A program made the translations under genes and the position numbers. From Lachnospiraceae bacterium (GTDB taxonomy: Bacteria > Bacillota_A > Clostridia > Lachnospirales > Lachnospiraceae), in NCBI GenBank assembly GCA_900764695.1, contig CAAFOY010000037.1, forward strand, positions 1-17,470: DNA of 17,470 bases. Reading direction: 5' to 3'. Shown in pieces: positions 7,584-14,952 of the stretch. Every line of letters begins with the position of its first letter. Positions within the stretch are counted from its first letter, which is position 1. Below the pieces are notes generated by a model. That model was not told the DNA's origin and searched no databases. It saw nothing but the letters and a program-made list of their open reading frames with translations.

Positions 7584-9668
7584 TTACTGAGCATCCTTAA
7601 TTGAGAAGCTGATTCTTCCCATCTTATCTTTTCCAAGACACTTACATTTAACCTTGTCACCAAGTGTAAGGTAATCTTCTACATGCTCAACTCTTTCCTT
7701 AGCAATCTTAGAAATGTGAACCATTCCTTCCTTGCCAGGAGCAAATTCGATGAAAGCACCAAATTCCTTAATGCTTACAACTGTTCCTTCAAGAATCATT
7801 CCTTCTTCGAAATCAGTTACAATTGTCTTAATGTACTTAAGAGCCTTATCAATCATATCCTTGTCAACGCCACATACTGAAACCATTCCTTCATCAGAAA
7901 TGTCAATCTTTACGCCTGTTTCTTCGATAATGGCATTGATAACCTTACCACTCTTACCTACAACATCACCAATCTTATCAGGATTAATCTGGATTGTTTC
8001 AATCTTTGGTGCATATGCGTTAACTTCTTTACGAGGTTCAGCAATTGCAGGTTTCATACATGTATCCATAATGAATAATCTTGCTTCTCTTGTTCTTGCA
8101 ATAGCACCTTCAACGATGTCTCTTGTAAGACCGTGAATCTTAATATCCATCTGAATGGCTGTGATACCTTCTGTTGTACCTGTTACCTTAAAGTCCATAT
8201 CACCGAAGAAATCTTCAAGTCCCTGAATATCTGTAAGTAAAACATAATCATCATCTGTTTCGCCTGTAACAAGACCACATGAAATACCTGCAACCATTGA
8301 CTTAATTGGAACACCTGCTGCCATTAATGACATACATGATGAACATGTACTTGCCATAGATGTTGAACCGTTTGATTCAAATGTTTCAGAAACAGTTCTG
8401 ATAGCATATGGAAACTCTTCTTCTGAAGGAAGAACCGGCATTAATGCCTTTTCTGCCAAAGCTCCGTGTCCGATTTCTCTACGTCCCGGTCCTCTTGATG
8501 GCTTTGTTTCACCAACTGAGTATGATGGGAAGTTATAATGATGCATATATCTCTTTGTCTTAACATTTTCGTCAAGTCCGTCAATCTTCTGTGCTTCTGA
8601 TAATGGTGCTAAAGTACATACGTTACAAATCTGTGTCTGTCCTCTTGTAAACATAGCTGAACCGTGAACTCTAGGTACAATGTCAACTTCTGCTGCAAGT
8701 GGTCTAATCTGGTCTAATGCTCTTCCGTCAGGACGCTTGTGATCTTTAAGAATCATCTTACGAACTGTCTTCTTCTGATACTGATAAATTGCTTCACCAA
8801 GTACTGCAAGCCATTCTTCATTGTCAGCAAAAGCTTCTTCTAACTTTTCTGTAATTTCCTTAATATTTGCTTCTCTTGTCTGCTTATCGTCTGTAAATAC
8901 AGCAACTTCCATTTCTGCTGGAGGAACAATTTCCTTAATTGCTGCAAATAATTCTTCAGGAATTGCACAACTTTCATATGTGTGTTTTTCTTTTCCAACT
9001 TCTGCAACGATTTTTTCAATAAATTCAATAATTGTCTGGTTGATATCGTGTGCCATATAAATAGCTTCAATCATCTTTGCTTCAGGGATAATGTTTGCAC
9101 CTGCTTCAATCATAATAACTTTCTGTTTTGTTGAAGCAACTGTAAGCTGCAAATCACCATTGTCCCAAACTGCCTGACTTGGGTTAACAACAAATTCTCC
9201 ATCTACCATTCCAACCTGTGTCATTGCACATGGGCCATCAAATGGAATGTCTGAAATACATGTTGAAATTGCTGAACCAAGCATTGCAACTAATTCAGGT
9301 CTGCACTCAGGATCAACTGACATTACTAAGTTGTTAAGTGAAACATCATTTCTGTAATCCTTAGGGAATAAAGGTCTCATAGGACGGTCAATAACACGTG
9401 CTGTAAGAACTGAATTTTCTGATGCTTTTCCTTCTCTTTTATTAAATCCACCAGGGATTTTTCCTACTGAATACATCTTTTCTTCAAACTCTACTGAAAG
9501 TGGGAAGAAATCAACACCTTCTCTAGGCTTATCTGATGCTGTTGCTGTTGATAATACTGTTGTATCACCGTAGTGCATAAATGCTGCACCGTTAGCCTGC
9601 TTTGCTACACGTCCTACATCAACTGTAAGTGTTCTGCCTGCAAGCTCCATACTAAAACTCTTATACAT
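7584..9668 (-). CDS. pnp: Polyribonucleotide nucleotidyltransferase (PNPase)
   Basis: A 3'-5' phosphorolytic exoribonuclease that degrades RNA to nucleoside diphosphates, working as a trimer in the cytoplasm. The 694 residues match the family length. Two RNase PH domains (about 10-140 and 312-545) flank an alpha-helical linker. The second holds the phosphate-binding SNGSTSMAS (432-440) and the catalytic/metal residues D486, D492 and K494 in LEDFFGDMDFKV. A KH domain (about 557-615, GKSG at 571-574) and an S1 domain (about 622-691) follow. The ATG at 9668 has only GAGAG in front; a stronger GGAG lies 31 bases upstream behind a small hairpin. The gene sits downstream of rpsO, the usual bacterial arrangement, but has its own promoter, a structured leader and a terminator. 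Confidence 0.98.
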   Translation of the reverse strand: MYKSFSMELAGRTLTVDVGRVAKQANGAAFMHYGDTTVLSTATASDKPREGVDFFPLSVEFEEKMYSVGKIPGGFNKREGKASENSVLTARVIDRPMRPLFPKDYRNDVSLNNLVMSVDPECRPELVAMLGSAISTCISDIPFDGPCAMTQVGMVDGEFVVNPSQAVWDNGDLQLTVASTKQKVIMIEAGANIIPEAKMIEAIYMAHDINQTIIEFIEKIVAEVGKEKHTYESCAIPEELFAAIKEIVPPAEMEVAVFTDDKQTREANIKEITEKLEEAFADNEEWLAVLGEAIYQYQKKTVRKMILKDHKRPDGRALDQIRPLAAEVDIVPRVHGSAMFTRGQTQICNVCTLAPLSEAQKIDGLDENVKTKRYMHHYNFPSYSVGETKPSRGPGRREIGHGALAEKALMPVLPSEEEFPYAIRTVSETFESNGSTSMASTCSSCMSLMAAGVPIKSMVAGISCGLVTGETDDDYVLLTDIQGLEDFFGDMDFKVTGTTEGITAIQMDIKIHGLTRDIVEGAIARTREARLFIMDTCMKPAIAEPRKEVNAYAPKIETIQINPDKIGDVVGKSGKVINAIIEETGVKIDISDEGMVSVCGVDKDMIDKALKYIKTIVTDFEEGMILEGTVVSIKEFGAFIEFAPGKEGMVHISKIAKERVEHVEDYLTLGDKVKCKCLGKDKMGRISFSIKDAQ

Positions 9669-9679
9669 AACTCTCTTTC

Positions 9680-9703
9680 GTTACTTCCTATAGTAACTTC
9701 TCC
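9680..9703 (-). promoter_or_regulatory. Distant Shine-Dalgarno plus hairpin before pnp
   Basis: GGAG (minus strand, 9700-9703) lies 31 bases before the pnp ATG. A perfect 6-bp hairpin (GTTACT / AGTAAC, 9680-9697, 6-base loop) sits between them. Folding of the hairpin would shorten the effective spacing to about 13 bases. A control of pnp translation is inferred from this arrangement only. Confidence 0.4.
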
Positions 9704-9719
9704 TTTTTATTTTCTCTCT

Positions 9720-9825
9720 GCAGAAGAATCCGAAACTACTGTAAAAATCACTATGCAACTAATAATTACAATAACTAGCTTAAATCATAATAGTCTTTAC
9801 AGTGGCTTCGGCTAGGTTCTTCTGC
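9720..9825 (-). promoter_or_regulatory. Long stem-loop in the pnp leader
   Basis: Three successive complementary blocks form one long interrupted stem in the pnp leader RNA: GCAGAAGAA/TTCTTCTGC (9817-9825 with 9720-9728), CCGAA/TTCGG (9807-9811 with 9730-9734) and ACTGTAAA/TTTACAGT (9796-9803 with 9738-9745). The terminal loop is about 50 bases and AT-rich. In E. coli the pnp leader carries a long stem cut by RNase III that allows PNPase to repress its own synthesis. The position here is the same, but no sequence homology is claimed. Confidence 0.7.
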
Positions 9826-9848
9826 AAAATGTGTATTGCTTTCATAAA

Positions 9849-9868
9849 GTATATTTTCATAAATATAC
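9849..9868 (-). other. Small hairpin near the 5' end of the pnp transcript
   Basis: A perfect 8-bp inverted repeat (GTATATTT / AAATATAC, 4-base loop) begins within about 10 bases of the predicted pnp transcription start. It has no T-run and is probably a 5'-end stabilising hairpin, or chance in AT-rich DNA. Confidence 0.35.
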
Positions 9869-9880
9869 GCAATCCTTTAC

Positions 9881-9909
9881 ATTATAAACAAAACAATAAT
9901 AAAAAGCAA
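9881..9909 (-). promoter_or_regulatory. pnp promoter
   Basis: On the minus strand TTGCTT (9904-9909) and a perfect TATAAT (9881-9886) are 17 bases apart. Transcription should start near 9874, which gives a leader of about 205 bases containing the long stem-loop. The -35 box overlaps the right arm of the palindrome at 9906-9929. Confidence 0.8.
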
Positions 9910-9929
9910 GTACGCATAACTGTACTTGC
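9906..9929 (-). terminator. Palindrome overlapping the pnp -35 box (second terminator or operator)
   Basis: A perfect 8-bp inverted repeat (GCAAGTAC / GTACTTGC, 8-base spacer) is followed on the minus strand by TTTTTATT. It could be a back-up terminator behind rpsO. It also covers most of the pnp -35 box, so it could be an operator. The 98 bases between it and the rpsO terminator are AT-rich and show no gene. Confidence 0.55.
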
Positions 9930-10017
9930 CTTCATTTTTTAGTATTTTTCTATATTTTTATTGTTTTATTTTTATCTTTTACTCTATCTTCCAAACAAAG
10001 AAAACTTCTTCTTATCC

Positions 10018-10059
10018 AAAAAAAGAAAAACAGAATATGTATTTCTACACATTCTGTTT
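10018..10059 (-). terminator. rpsO terminator
   Basis: A 9-bp stem (AAACAGAAT / ATTCTGTTT, 10028-10036 with 10051-10059), extendable inward by TGTA/TACA past a mismatch, is followed on the minus strand by TTCTTTTTTT. It ends 36 bases behind the rpsO stop codon and should end most rpsO transcripts before pnp. Confidence 0.82.
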
Positions 10060-10094
10060 CTTTGTTCATAAAAACTCTCAAATAAAATTTATTA

Positions 10095-10361
10095 TTATTT
10101 ACGAATTCCTAATTTTTCAATTAAAGCACGGTATTCTTCAACATCGTTTTCTTTAATGTAGTCAAGTAAACCTCTTCTCTTACCTACCATCTTAAGAAGA
10201 CCTCTTCTTGAATGATGATCTTTGTGGTTTGTCTTTAAATGTTCAGTTAAATCTTTGATTCTGTATGTTAAGATTGCAACCTGAACTGCTGGTGAACCTG
10301 TATCTGTAGGTGTCTTACCATATTCTGCTGTTAACTGAGCTTTTACTTCTTTTGAAATCAT
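10095..10361 (-). CDS. rpsO: 30S ribosomal protein uS15
   Basis: An 88-residue protein, the usual length of S15, which binds the 16S rRNA central domain early in 30S assembly and contributes to a bridge with the 50S subunit. Hallmarks are [14 protein letters not shown] (22-35), [18 protein letters not shown] (38-55) and KRRGLLDYI (61-69), the RNA-binding core of the family. AGGAGG (10370-10375) lies 8 bases before the ATG. It has its own consensus promoter, a structured leader probably used for S15 feedback, and a terminator before pnp. Confidence 0.98.
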   Translation of the reverse strand: MISKEVKAQLTAEYGKTPTDTGSPAVQVAILTYRIKDLTEHLKTNHKDHHSRRGLLKMVGKRRGLLDYIKENDVEEYRALIEKLGIRK

Positions 10362-10394
10362 TTATATTTCCTCCTAAATTTTAAAATATCCCCA

Positions 10395-10435
10395 TACACT
10401 GAAGTATCGGATGGAGTATCCAAGTACTGCGTGTA
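10395..10435 (-). promoter_or_regulatory. Structured rpsO leader (candidate S15 autoregulatory element)
   Basis: The 41-nt RNA folds into one interrupted hairpin from three blocks: TACAC/GTGTA (10431-10435 with 10395-10399), AGTA/TACT, and GGAT/ATCC around a 5-base loop ACTCC. It lies between the predicted transcription start (about 10447) and the rpsO binding site. rpsO leaders in several bacterial groups bind S15 and repress translation, with structures that differ between phyla. This one fits in position and size; S15 binding is inferred. Confidence 0.6.
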
Positions 10436-10453
10436 GGTTAAACATACTCGTTT

Positions 10454-10482
10454 ATACTAACAAAGGTAATTGCAAATGTCAA
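10454..10482 (-). promoter_or_regulatory. rpsO promoter
   Basis: On the minus strand a perfect TTGACA (10477-10482) and TAGTAT (10454-10459) are separated by 17 bases. The start would be near 10447, giving a leader of about 86 bases. No terminator with a T-run is visible between the M20 stop codon (10575) and this promoter; only a 14-base AT palindrome (10550-10563) is seen. Confidence 0.88.
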
Positions 10483-10574
10483 TAATTTTTATATGATTTT
10501 ACAATATTTTTTTTGCATAAATTTTTGTATGTTTTCAAATATCAATTATTAGATATTAATCTATTTTTCAAAAA

Positions 10575-11783
10575 TCACTCTAACACATTGCTTCTATATT
10601 CCCTATGTTCTTCCTTTACTTTTTCAAGTAAACCTTTCTCAAATGCCATTTTTTCAATTATCCTTGCCATAACTTTTGCTCCGGTAACCATTACGTGTGT
10701 ACCCTTTTCTGTCTTCATTAATTCTGCAAACTCTTTTGAATAAAGTTTTGTTTCCGACACTTCTGTTGCTATAACAGGATTAAACACAGGTATTATTGTA
10801 TCAAGATTTCCAACATCACTGGAGCCTCTTGGTTCATCTGCTATTTCCCAGTTAAGATTTAACTCATCCATTATATCACAAACAATTTTCTTTTCAGTAT
10901 TTCCAATAAATACTTCTGCATAATCAGGATTATTCTGTGAATAATCATACTTATTATCAACAGCCATTGCACACCCTTTAGCGCATTGTTCCACTTTCTT
11001 TTTCAACTTCATAAGTCTGTTAATTGTTTTTGAACGAAGATAAACATAGGCTGTAGCCTTTTCAGGTATTACATTTGGAATTTTTCCACCATCTAATATA
11101 ACTCCCTGAACATCATCGCCCTTTTCAAGGCCCACACGAAGCATATCAAGTCCGTGGAAAAATAATTGAACTCCGTTAAGTGCACTTACACCTTCCCACG
11201 GATTCATTGACGCGTGAGCCTGCTTTCCATAAAAATTAATAAGCATATCACTTGATGCTAATGTTCTAAAATATGGCTGATTAACGGAGTTTGCCTGAAT
11301 CACCACTGCAAACTCATAATCATCAAAAGCACCATGCTCCATCATTTTTATTTTTCCACCACTTATTTCCTCATCTGGTGTTCCTATTAAGTCTATTTGA
11401 AACGGAAAGTCCTTATATGTTTCTTCCATTGCTAACGCACAAATAATGCTTGCTGCACAACTTGCACTGTGTCCACATCCGTGACCTATATCTTCCATTG
11501 CATCATATTCACATATTATTGCAACTTTTGGAAGATTAAGCTCTGATTTTTCTTCTTTTGTTGCATAAAAAGAATATTTCATTCTAGCTCTTGGTGATAC
11601 AATTTTATATCCCTGTTCCTTTAGAATATTAATAAGAAATTCGCTGGTTTTCTTTTCATTACCTGAAACCTCTGGATTTTCGTTCATCCAGTCAAGAATT
11701 CTCTGTCCTAACGGCTTATACTTATTTAATATTTCATCAAACCTTGTTTCTTCTAAATTATTATTTAATTTTTTATTCTCCAT
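10575..11783 (-). CDS. M20-family amidohydrolase-like protein (AbgB/ACY1L2-like), metal site incomplete
   Basis: A 402-residue cytoplasmic protein of the zinc aminoacylase/carboxypeptidase family M20, which splits N-acyl or dipeptide amide bonds. It most resembles the aminobenzoyl-glutamate hydrolase and ACY1L2 branch. Landmarks are EYDAMEDIGHGCGH (92-105), GTPDEE (134-139), the dimerisation-domain GKQAHAS (186-192) and GSSDVGNL (320-327). C103, H105 and E139 fit three metal positions. The histidine expected in a 'HP/HN' motif near 163 is replaced (VIQANS), and the C-terminal 'HT' histidine is absent from VIATEVSETKLYSKEF (337-352). It may be a changed enzyme or a non-hydrolytic relative. GAGGGGG precedes the ATG. 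It is the last operon gene, 78 bases behind the MFS gene with a GC-rich hairpin between. Confidence 0.87.
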   Translation of the reverse strand: MENKKLNNNLEETRFDEILNKYKPLGQRILDWMNENPEVSGNEKKTSEFLINILKEQGYKIVSPRARMKYSFYATKEEKSELNLPKVAIICEYDAMEDIGHGCGHSASCAASIICALAMEETYKDFPFQIDLIGTPDEEISGGKIKMMEHGAFDDYEFAVVIQANSVNQPYFRTLASSDMLINFYGKQAHASMNPWEGVSALNGVQLFFHGLDMLRVGLEKGDDVQGVILDGGKIPNVIPEKATAYVYLRSKTINRLMKLKKKVEQCAKGCAMAVDNKYDYSQNNPDYAEVFIGNTEKKIVCDIMDELNLNWEIADEPRGSSDVGNLDTIIPVFNPVIATEVSETKLYSKEFAELMKTEKGTHVMVTGAKVMARIIEKMAFEKGLLEKVKEEHREYRSNVLE

Positions 11784-11807
11784 TTTACCCCCTCTTTATT
11801 CTAAAAC

Positions 11808-11847
11808 AAACCCGGGAGGCAGGGGCGTTCCTGCTATTCCCGGGTTT
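11808..11847 (-). terminator. GC-rich intercistronic hairpin between MFS and M20 genes
   Basis: A perfect 10-bp stem (AAACCCGGGA / TCCCGGGTTT, 11808-11817 with 11838-11847) contains a second stem (GCAGG/CCTGC). On the minus strand it is followed by TTTGTTTTAG, a broken T-tract. It begins 14 bases behind the MFS stop, and only 24 bases separate it from the M20 start, too few for another promoter. It is therefore a leaky terminator or an mRNA-stabilising hairpin that sets the M20 level. Confidence 0.65.
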
Positions 11848-11861
11848 CATATTTATTTTAA

Positions 11862-13145
11862 TTATTTATTTGCCCTTCTTACAGGTTTAACATATTTTGC
11901 ATAAAGGTATGAACAAATTACAACTACGATTACACAAAACGCTGCAAGTATACCAAATATCTGGAAGTATCCACTTGCTCCTGCTGACTTATCAAGAATG
12001 TTACCAAAAATTGTGTTAAGGAACATATCAGGAAGGTAACCTACGATTGATGCAATACCAATTGCCGTACCTGCTACTTTTACAGGAATGTTTATTTCAT
12101 GCATTGTAGAGAACATTACTCCATAAAGACACATACTGAATAATCCGGGAATTAATGTTAATACTGCAATTAACATTGAAGGTGCACCTGTTCCTACTAA
12201 TATAACAAGAATAATTGAAATTGCCAAGATGACTCCACCACATCTGAACCAAGCAAGTGTTGATTTAAATACTTTATCTGCAAGAATGCCACCAAGAGGT
12301 GCTGCTACAAGCATTACTATGTACTGACGAAGAATTGCACAAACACCTGCTGCTGTTGTTGATAATTTTACTATGTCTGTAAGGTATGGTGTAAAGTATG
12401 ATGAGCAACTATATACACCGTATACACAGAAGAATACTACTGAAATCATCCATACTGCCGGATTCTTTAGTACTGTAACTACATCTCCGAAATGGAACTT
12501 ATCTTCCTCTGCTGTTGATAAATCCTTATCTGACTTTCCTTCTAAGAATATTGCTATTAAAATTGTTGCCAATAATGTAAATGCTGCCATTGAAACTACT
12601 GCCCAAAAGAAGCCTGACTTCATATTGGAATCTCCACCACCGGCATTGTAAGCCCATAAGTTTACTGCTGCAATAATTGCTGCTGTTGTACCATTTGCAG
12701 CATAATAAATTCCATACATTGTACCCTGTTCTTCTTCAGTTCCTATTATTCTTATAGCTTTAAGAATTGCTGTCCAGAATACAAATCCTGACGCAAAAGC
12801 TATAAGCAACCATATTACTAATGAAATACCATAAGCAACGCTTCCAGGTAAATCTAACAAAATTGTTACTGCAAATGCACCTGTTAATATTGTTGCCACT
12901 GCCAACGACAACATCAGTGCTTTTTTAGGATTCATCTTATCTGCTAAAATTCCTCCTGGAATATAAAGAATTACACATCCTATTGCATACATTGTAAGTA
13001 ACAAACCAGACTGTGTATCTGAAATGTGCAATACCTGAATTAGTGGGTCATAAAATACATATTTTAAATAGGGGAATATGTAAATTGAGCCACCTGCCAA
13101 ACCAAGTATTATAAGGGTTAAATACTTTTTAAAATTATTGTTCAT
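11862..13145 (-). CDS. MFS transporter
   Basis: A 427-residue major facilitator with about 12 hydrophobic segments in two halves. The MFS motif-A pattern appears in each half: GGILADKMNPKKAL (64-77) and again GGILADK in the second half. A longer cytoplasmic stretch (EGKSDKDLSTAEEDKFHFGD) joins the halves. It would move a small organic solute across the cytoplasmic membrane. The substrate cannot be read from the sequence; its place between the BCCT transporter and the M20 protein suggests the operon substrate or, equally, export of its product. GGAAGGA lies 8 bases before the ATG. The spacer to the BCCT gene is 70 bases without a convincing terminator. Confidence 0.92.
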   Translation of the reverse strand: MNNNFKKYLTLIILGLAGGSIYIFPYLKYVFYDPLIQVLHISDTQSGLLLTMYAIGCVILYIPGGILADKMNPKKALMLSLAVATILTGAFAVTILLDLPGSVAYGISLVIWLLIAFASGFVFWTAILKAIRIIGTEEEQGTMYGIYYAANGTTAAIIAAVNLWAYNAGGGDSNMKSGFFWAVVSMAAFTLLATILIAIFLEGKSDKDLSTAEEDKFHFGDVVTVLKNPAVWMISVVFFCVYGVYSCSSYFTPYLTDIVKLSTTAAGVCAILRQYIVMLVAAPLGGILADKVFKSTLAWFRCGGVILAISIILVILVGTGAPSMLIAVLTLIPGLFSMCLYGVMFSTMHEINIPVKVAGTAIGIASIVGYLPDMFLNTIFGNILDKSAGASGYFQIFGILAAFCVIVVVICSYLYAKYVKPVRRANK

Positions 13146-13215
13146 AATTTCAGTCCTTCCTTTCTTTTTGTACTCTACGTACTTTTTTATTGTGTACCTA
13201 ATTTATTAAAAGATT

Positions 13216-14931
13216 TTATGCTTTCTGGCATTTCATCTTTTTAATAGTTTTCTGTTCCCGTTTTTCATCTCTTGTTGCTTTTAATGGTTTACTGTTTCCA
13301 TCTGTACTCTTTGCTAATTTAATCTCTGTATTTTCTTCTGTTTCATTTGTTTGTGTACTTTCACCTGTGCCCTGACATACAGTTATAATTTCTTCTTTTG
13401 TCATCTTCCCAAAATCCTGTTTCATGGCTTTTATTGCCGAATATGATATTAAGAAAACTATAAATATTAGTGGAAATCCCAGTACTATGGCAAACTTTTG
13501 TATAAGTTTTAATCCTCCAACTGTTGACAATCCGATGGCTATGGCAAATATTGCTATTGCCCAGCTAAAACGATTAAGCAAATGAGGATCTTCCTCAGGA
13601 TCTAAGTTTTTAGACGTTGCCGTTCCAAGTACCATTGCTGTTGAATCTATTGTTGTTGCCAGAAATACAAAACAAAGAATTACAAGAAGTACTATCAATA
13701 TTTTGCTAAAAGGTAAAGTCTGCATTATTGCAAGAACAACTCCTTCATTACCTTCTTTTTCAAGAATTGAAACTAAGTCTACAATTCCGTTTTTCTGAAG
13801 ATATAATGAATATCCTCCAAGGATTCCAAGGAATGTGCAACATCCAAGACTTCCCCAAACCATTTGTCCTAAAATAACCTGTTTTAATGTTCTTCCTCTT
13901 GAAACCTTGGCTATAAAAATTCCCATAATCGGTAAGAAAGATAACCACCATCCCCAGTAAAACATTGTCCAATCATGAACAAAATTCTGATTGCCAAATG
14001 GGTCTGTATAAAATATCATTCTTGGAAGATTCTGAAGATATAAGCCTATGCTGTTTAATTCCATTTCAAAAATTTTTGATATAGAAACAAGCACTCCTAC
14101 AACTCCAAGGAATATGAAAATTATTAGCATATTTACATCTGTTAATTTCTTTATTCCTTTTTCAAGTCCTCTGAAAACACTCCAACCGAAAATCATAAAC
14201 CATATAAGATATACAGCTATCTGTAATGATAAGCCATCCTTTATATGTAATACGCTTGAAATAAGTTTTGACATTACCGGAACTCCCAAACCTAATGAAG
14301 TGGTTATTGATGCAATAATTCCGAAAACTACTACAATGTCAATTATCTTTCCAATTATTCCATCTTTAAATTTTTCTCCAAATATTGGAGTTAGTGTTCC
14401 TGACAATTTTACATCTCTTGTTTTTCTTACATATAACATATATCCGATTGCGGTAACTGCCGGGATATAAAAAGCCCATGCACTGAATCCCCAGTGAAAC
14501 TGTCCATACATATGAGCATATTCATAAGCCTGCGTTGACATTGCCTTTATATGAAATGGTGTATTTTTTAGGTAATATATTGGCTCTGCAAATCCAAGAA
14601 TTACTGTACTAGATCCTGCTCCTGATGTAAAAATCATTGCTGCCCAGCTAAACGTCGAAAATCTTGGTTTATCATCAGGACTTCCAAATTTTATGTTGCC
14701 ATATTTTCCAAAATAGAGATAAAAGAAAAGTCCGAAACAAAAAACACTTACAAGTATATACATCCAACCAAAGTGGTTTATGCAAACATTAAATGTACTT
14801 TCGATTGCAATTTTTACTGTGTTTGGTACGAAGATTAAAGCCAAAACCATTAAGACAACAATAGCCAGACTTGTGAAGTATACTTTTTTATCCATTTGTT
14901 CCAATGCTTTTCTTATCTCTAGTTTCTTCAT
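13216..14931 (-). CDS. BCCT-family transporter (betaine/carnitine/choline type)
   Basis: A 571-residue membrane transporter with about 12 TM helices of the LeuT fold. The BCCT signature is clear: the tryptophan-rich WTMFYWGWWLSFLPIMGIF (321-339) followed by IAKVSRGRT (340-348). The TM3 segment GAGSSTVILGFAEP (104-117) matches the family's glycine stretch. Members carry quaternary ammonium compounds such as glycine betaine, carnitine or choline, by Na+ or H+ symport or by exchange. GAGSS deviates from the GMGIG-like motif of Na+-coupled BetP, so the coupling ion is open. A hydrophilic, charged C-terminal tail (about 505-571) may be regulatory. The binding site is weak (AAAGG 13 bases before the ATG). 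The gap to the upstream dehydrogenase is only 21 bases, so expression may depend on translational coupling. Confidence 0.95.
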   Translation of the reverse strand: MKKLEIRKALEQMDKKVYFTSLAIVVLMVLALIFVPNTVKIAIESTFNVCINHFGWMYILVSVFCFGLFFYLYFGKYGNIKFGSPDDKPRFSTFSWAAMIFTSGAGSSTVILGFAEPIYYLKNTPFHIKAMSTQAYEYAHMYGQFHWGFSAWAFYIPAVTAIGYMLYVRKTRDVKLSGTLTPIFGEKFKDGIIGKIIDIVVVFGIIASITTSLGLGVPVMSKLISSVLHIKDGLSLQIAVYLIWFMIFGWSVFRGLEKGIKKLTDVNMLIIFIFLGVVGVLVSISKIFEMELNSIGLYLQNLPRMIFYTDPFGNQNFVHDWTMFYWGWWLSFLPIMGIFIAKVSRGRTLKQVILGQMVWGSLGCCTFLGILGGYSLYLQKNGIVDLVSILEKEGNEGVVLAIMQTLPFSKILIVLLVILCFVFLATTIDSTAMVLGTATSKNLDPEEDPHLLNRFSWAIAIFAIAIGLSTVGGLKLIQKFAIVLGFPLIFIVFLISYSAIKAMKQDFGKMTKEEIITVCQGTGESTQTNETEENTEIKLAKSTDGNSKPLKATRDEKREQKTIKKMKCQKA

Positions 14932-14952
14932 TGTCTTTCGTATGCCTTTCCT

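Noticed and set aside
9906..9959. Small plus- or minus-strand peptide genes between rpsO and pnp
   Set aside because: Possible short frames overlap the palindrome and promoter, lack binding sites and look like AT-rich chance frames.
14048..14470. 140-codon plus-strand open frame inside the BCCT gene
   Set aside because: It is the antisense shadow of a conserved transporter gene.
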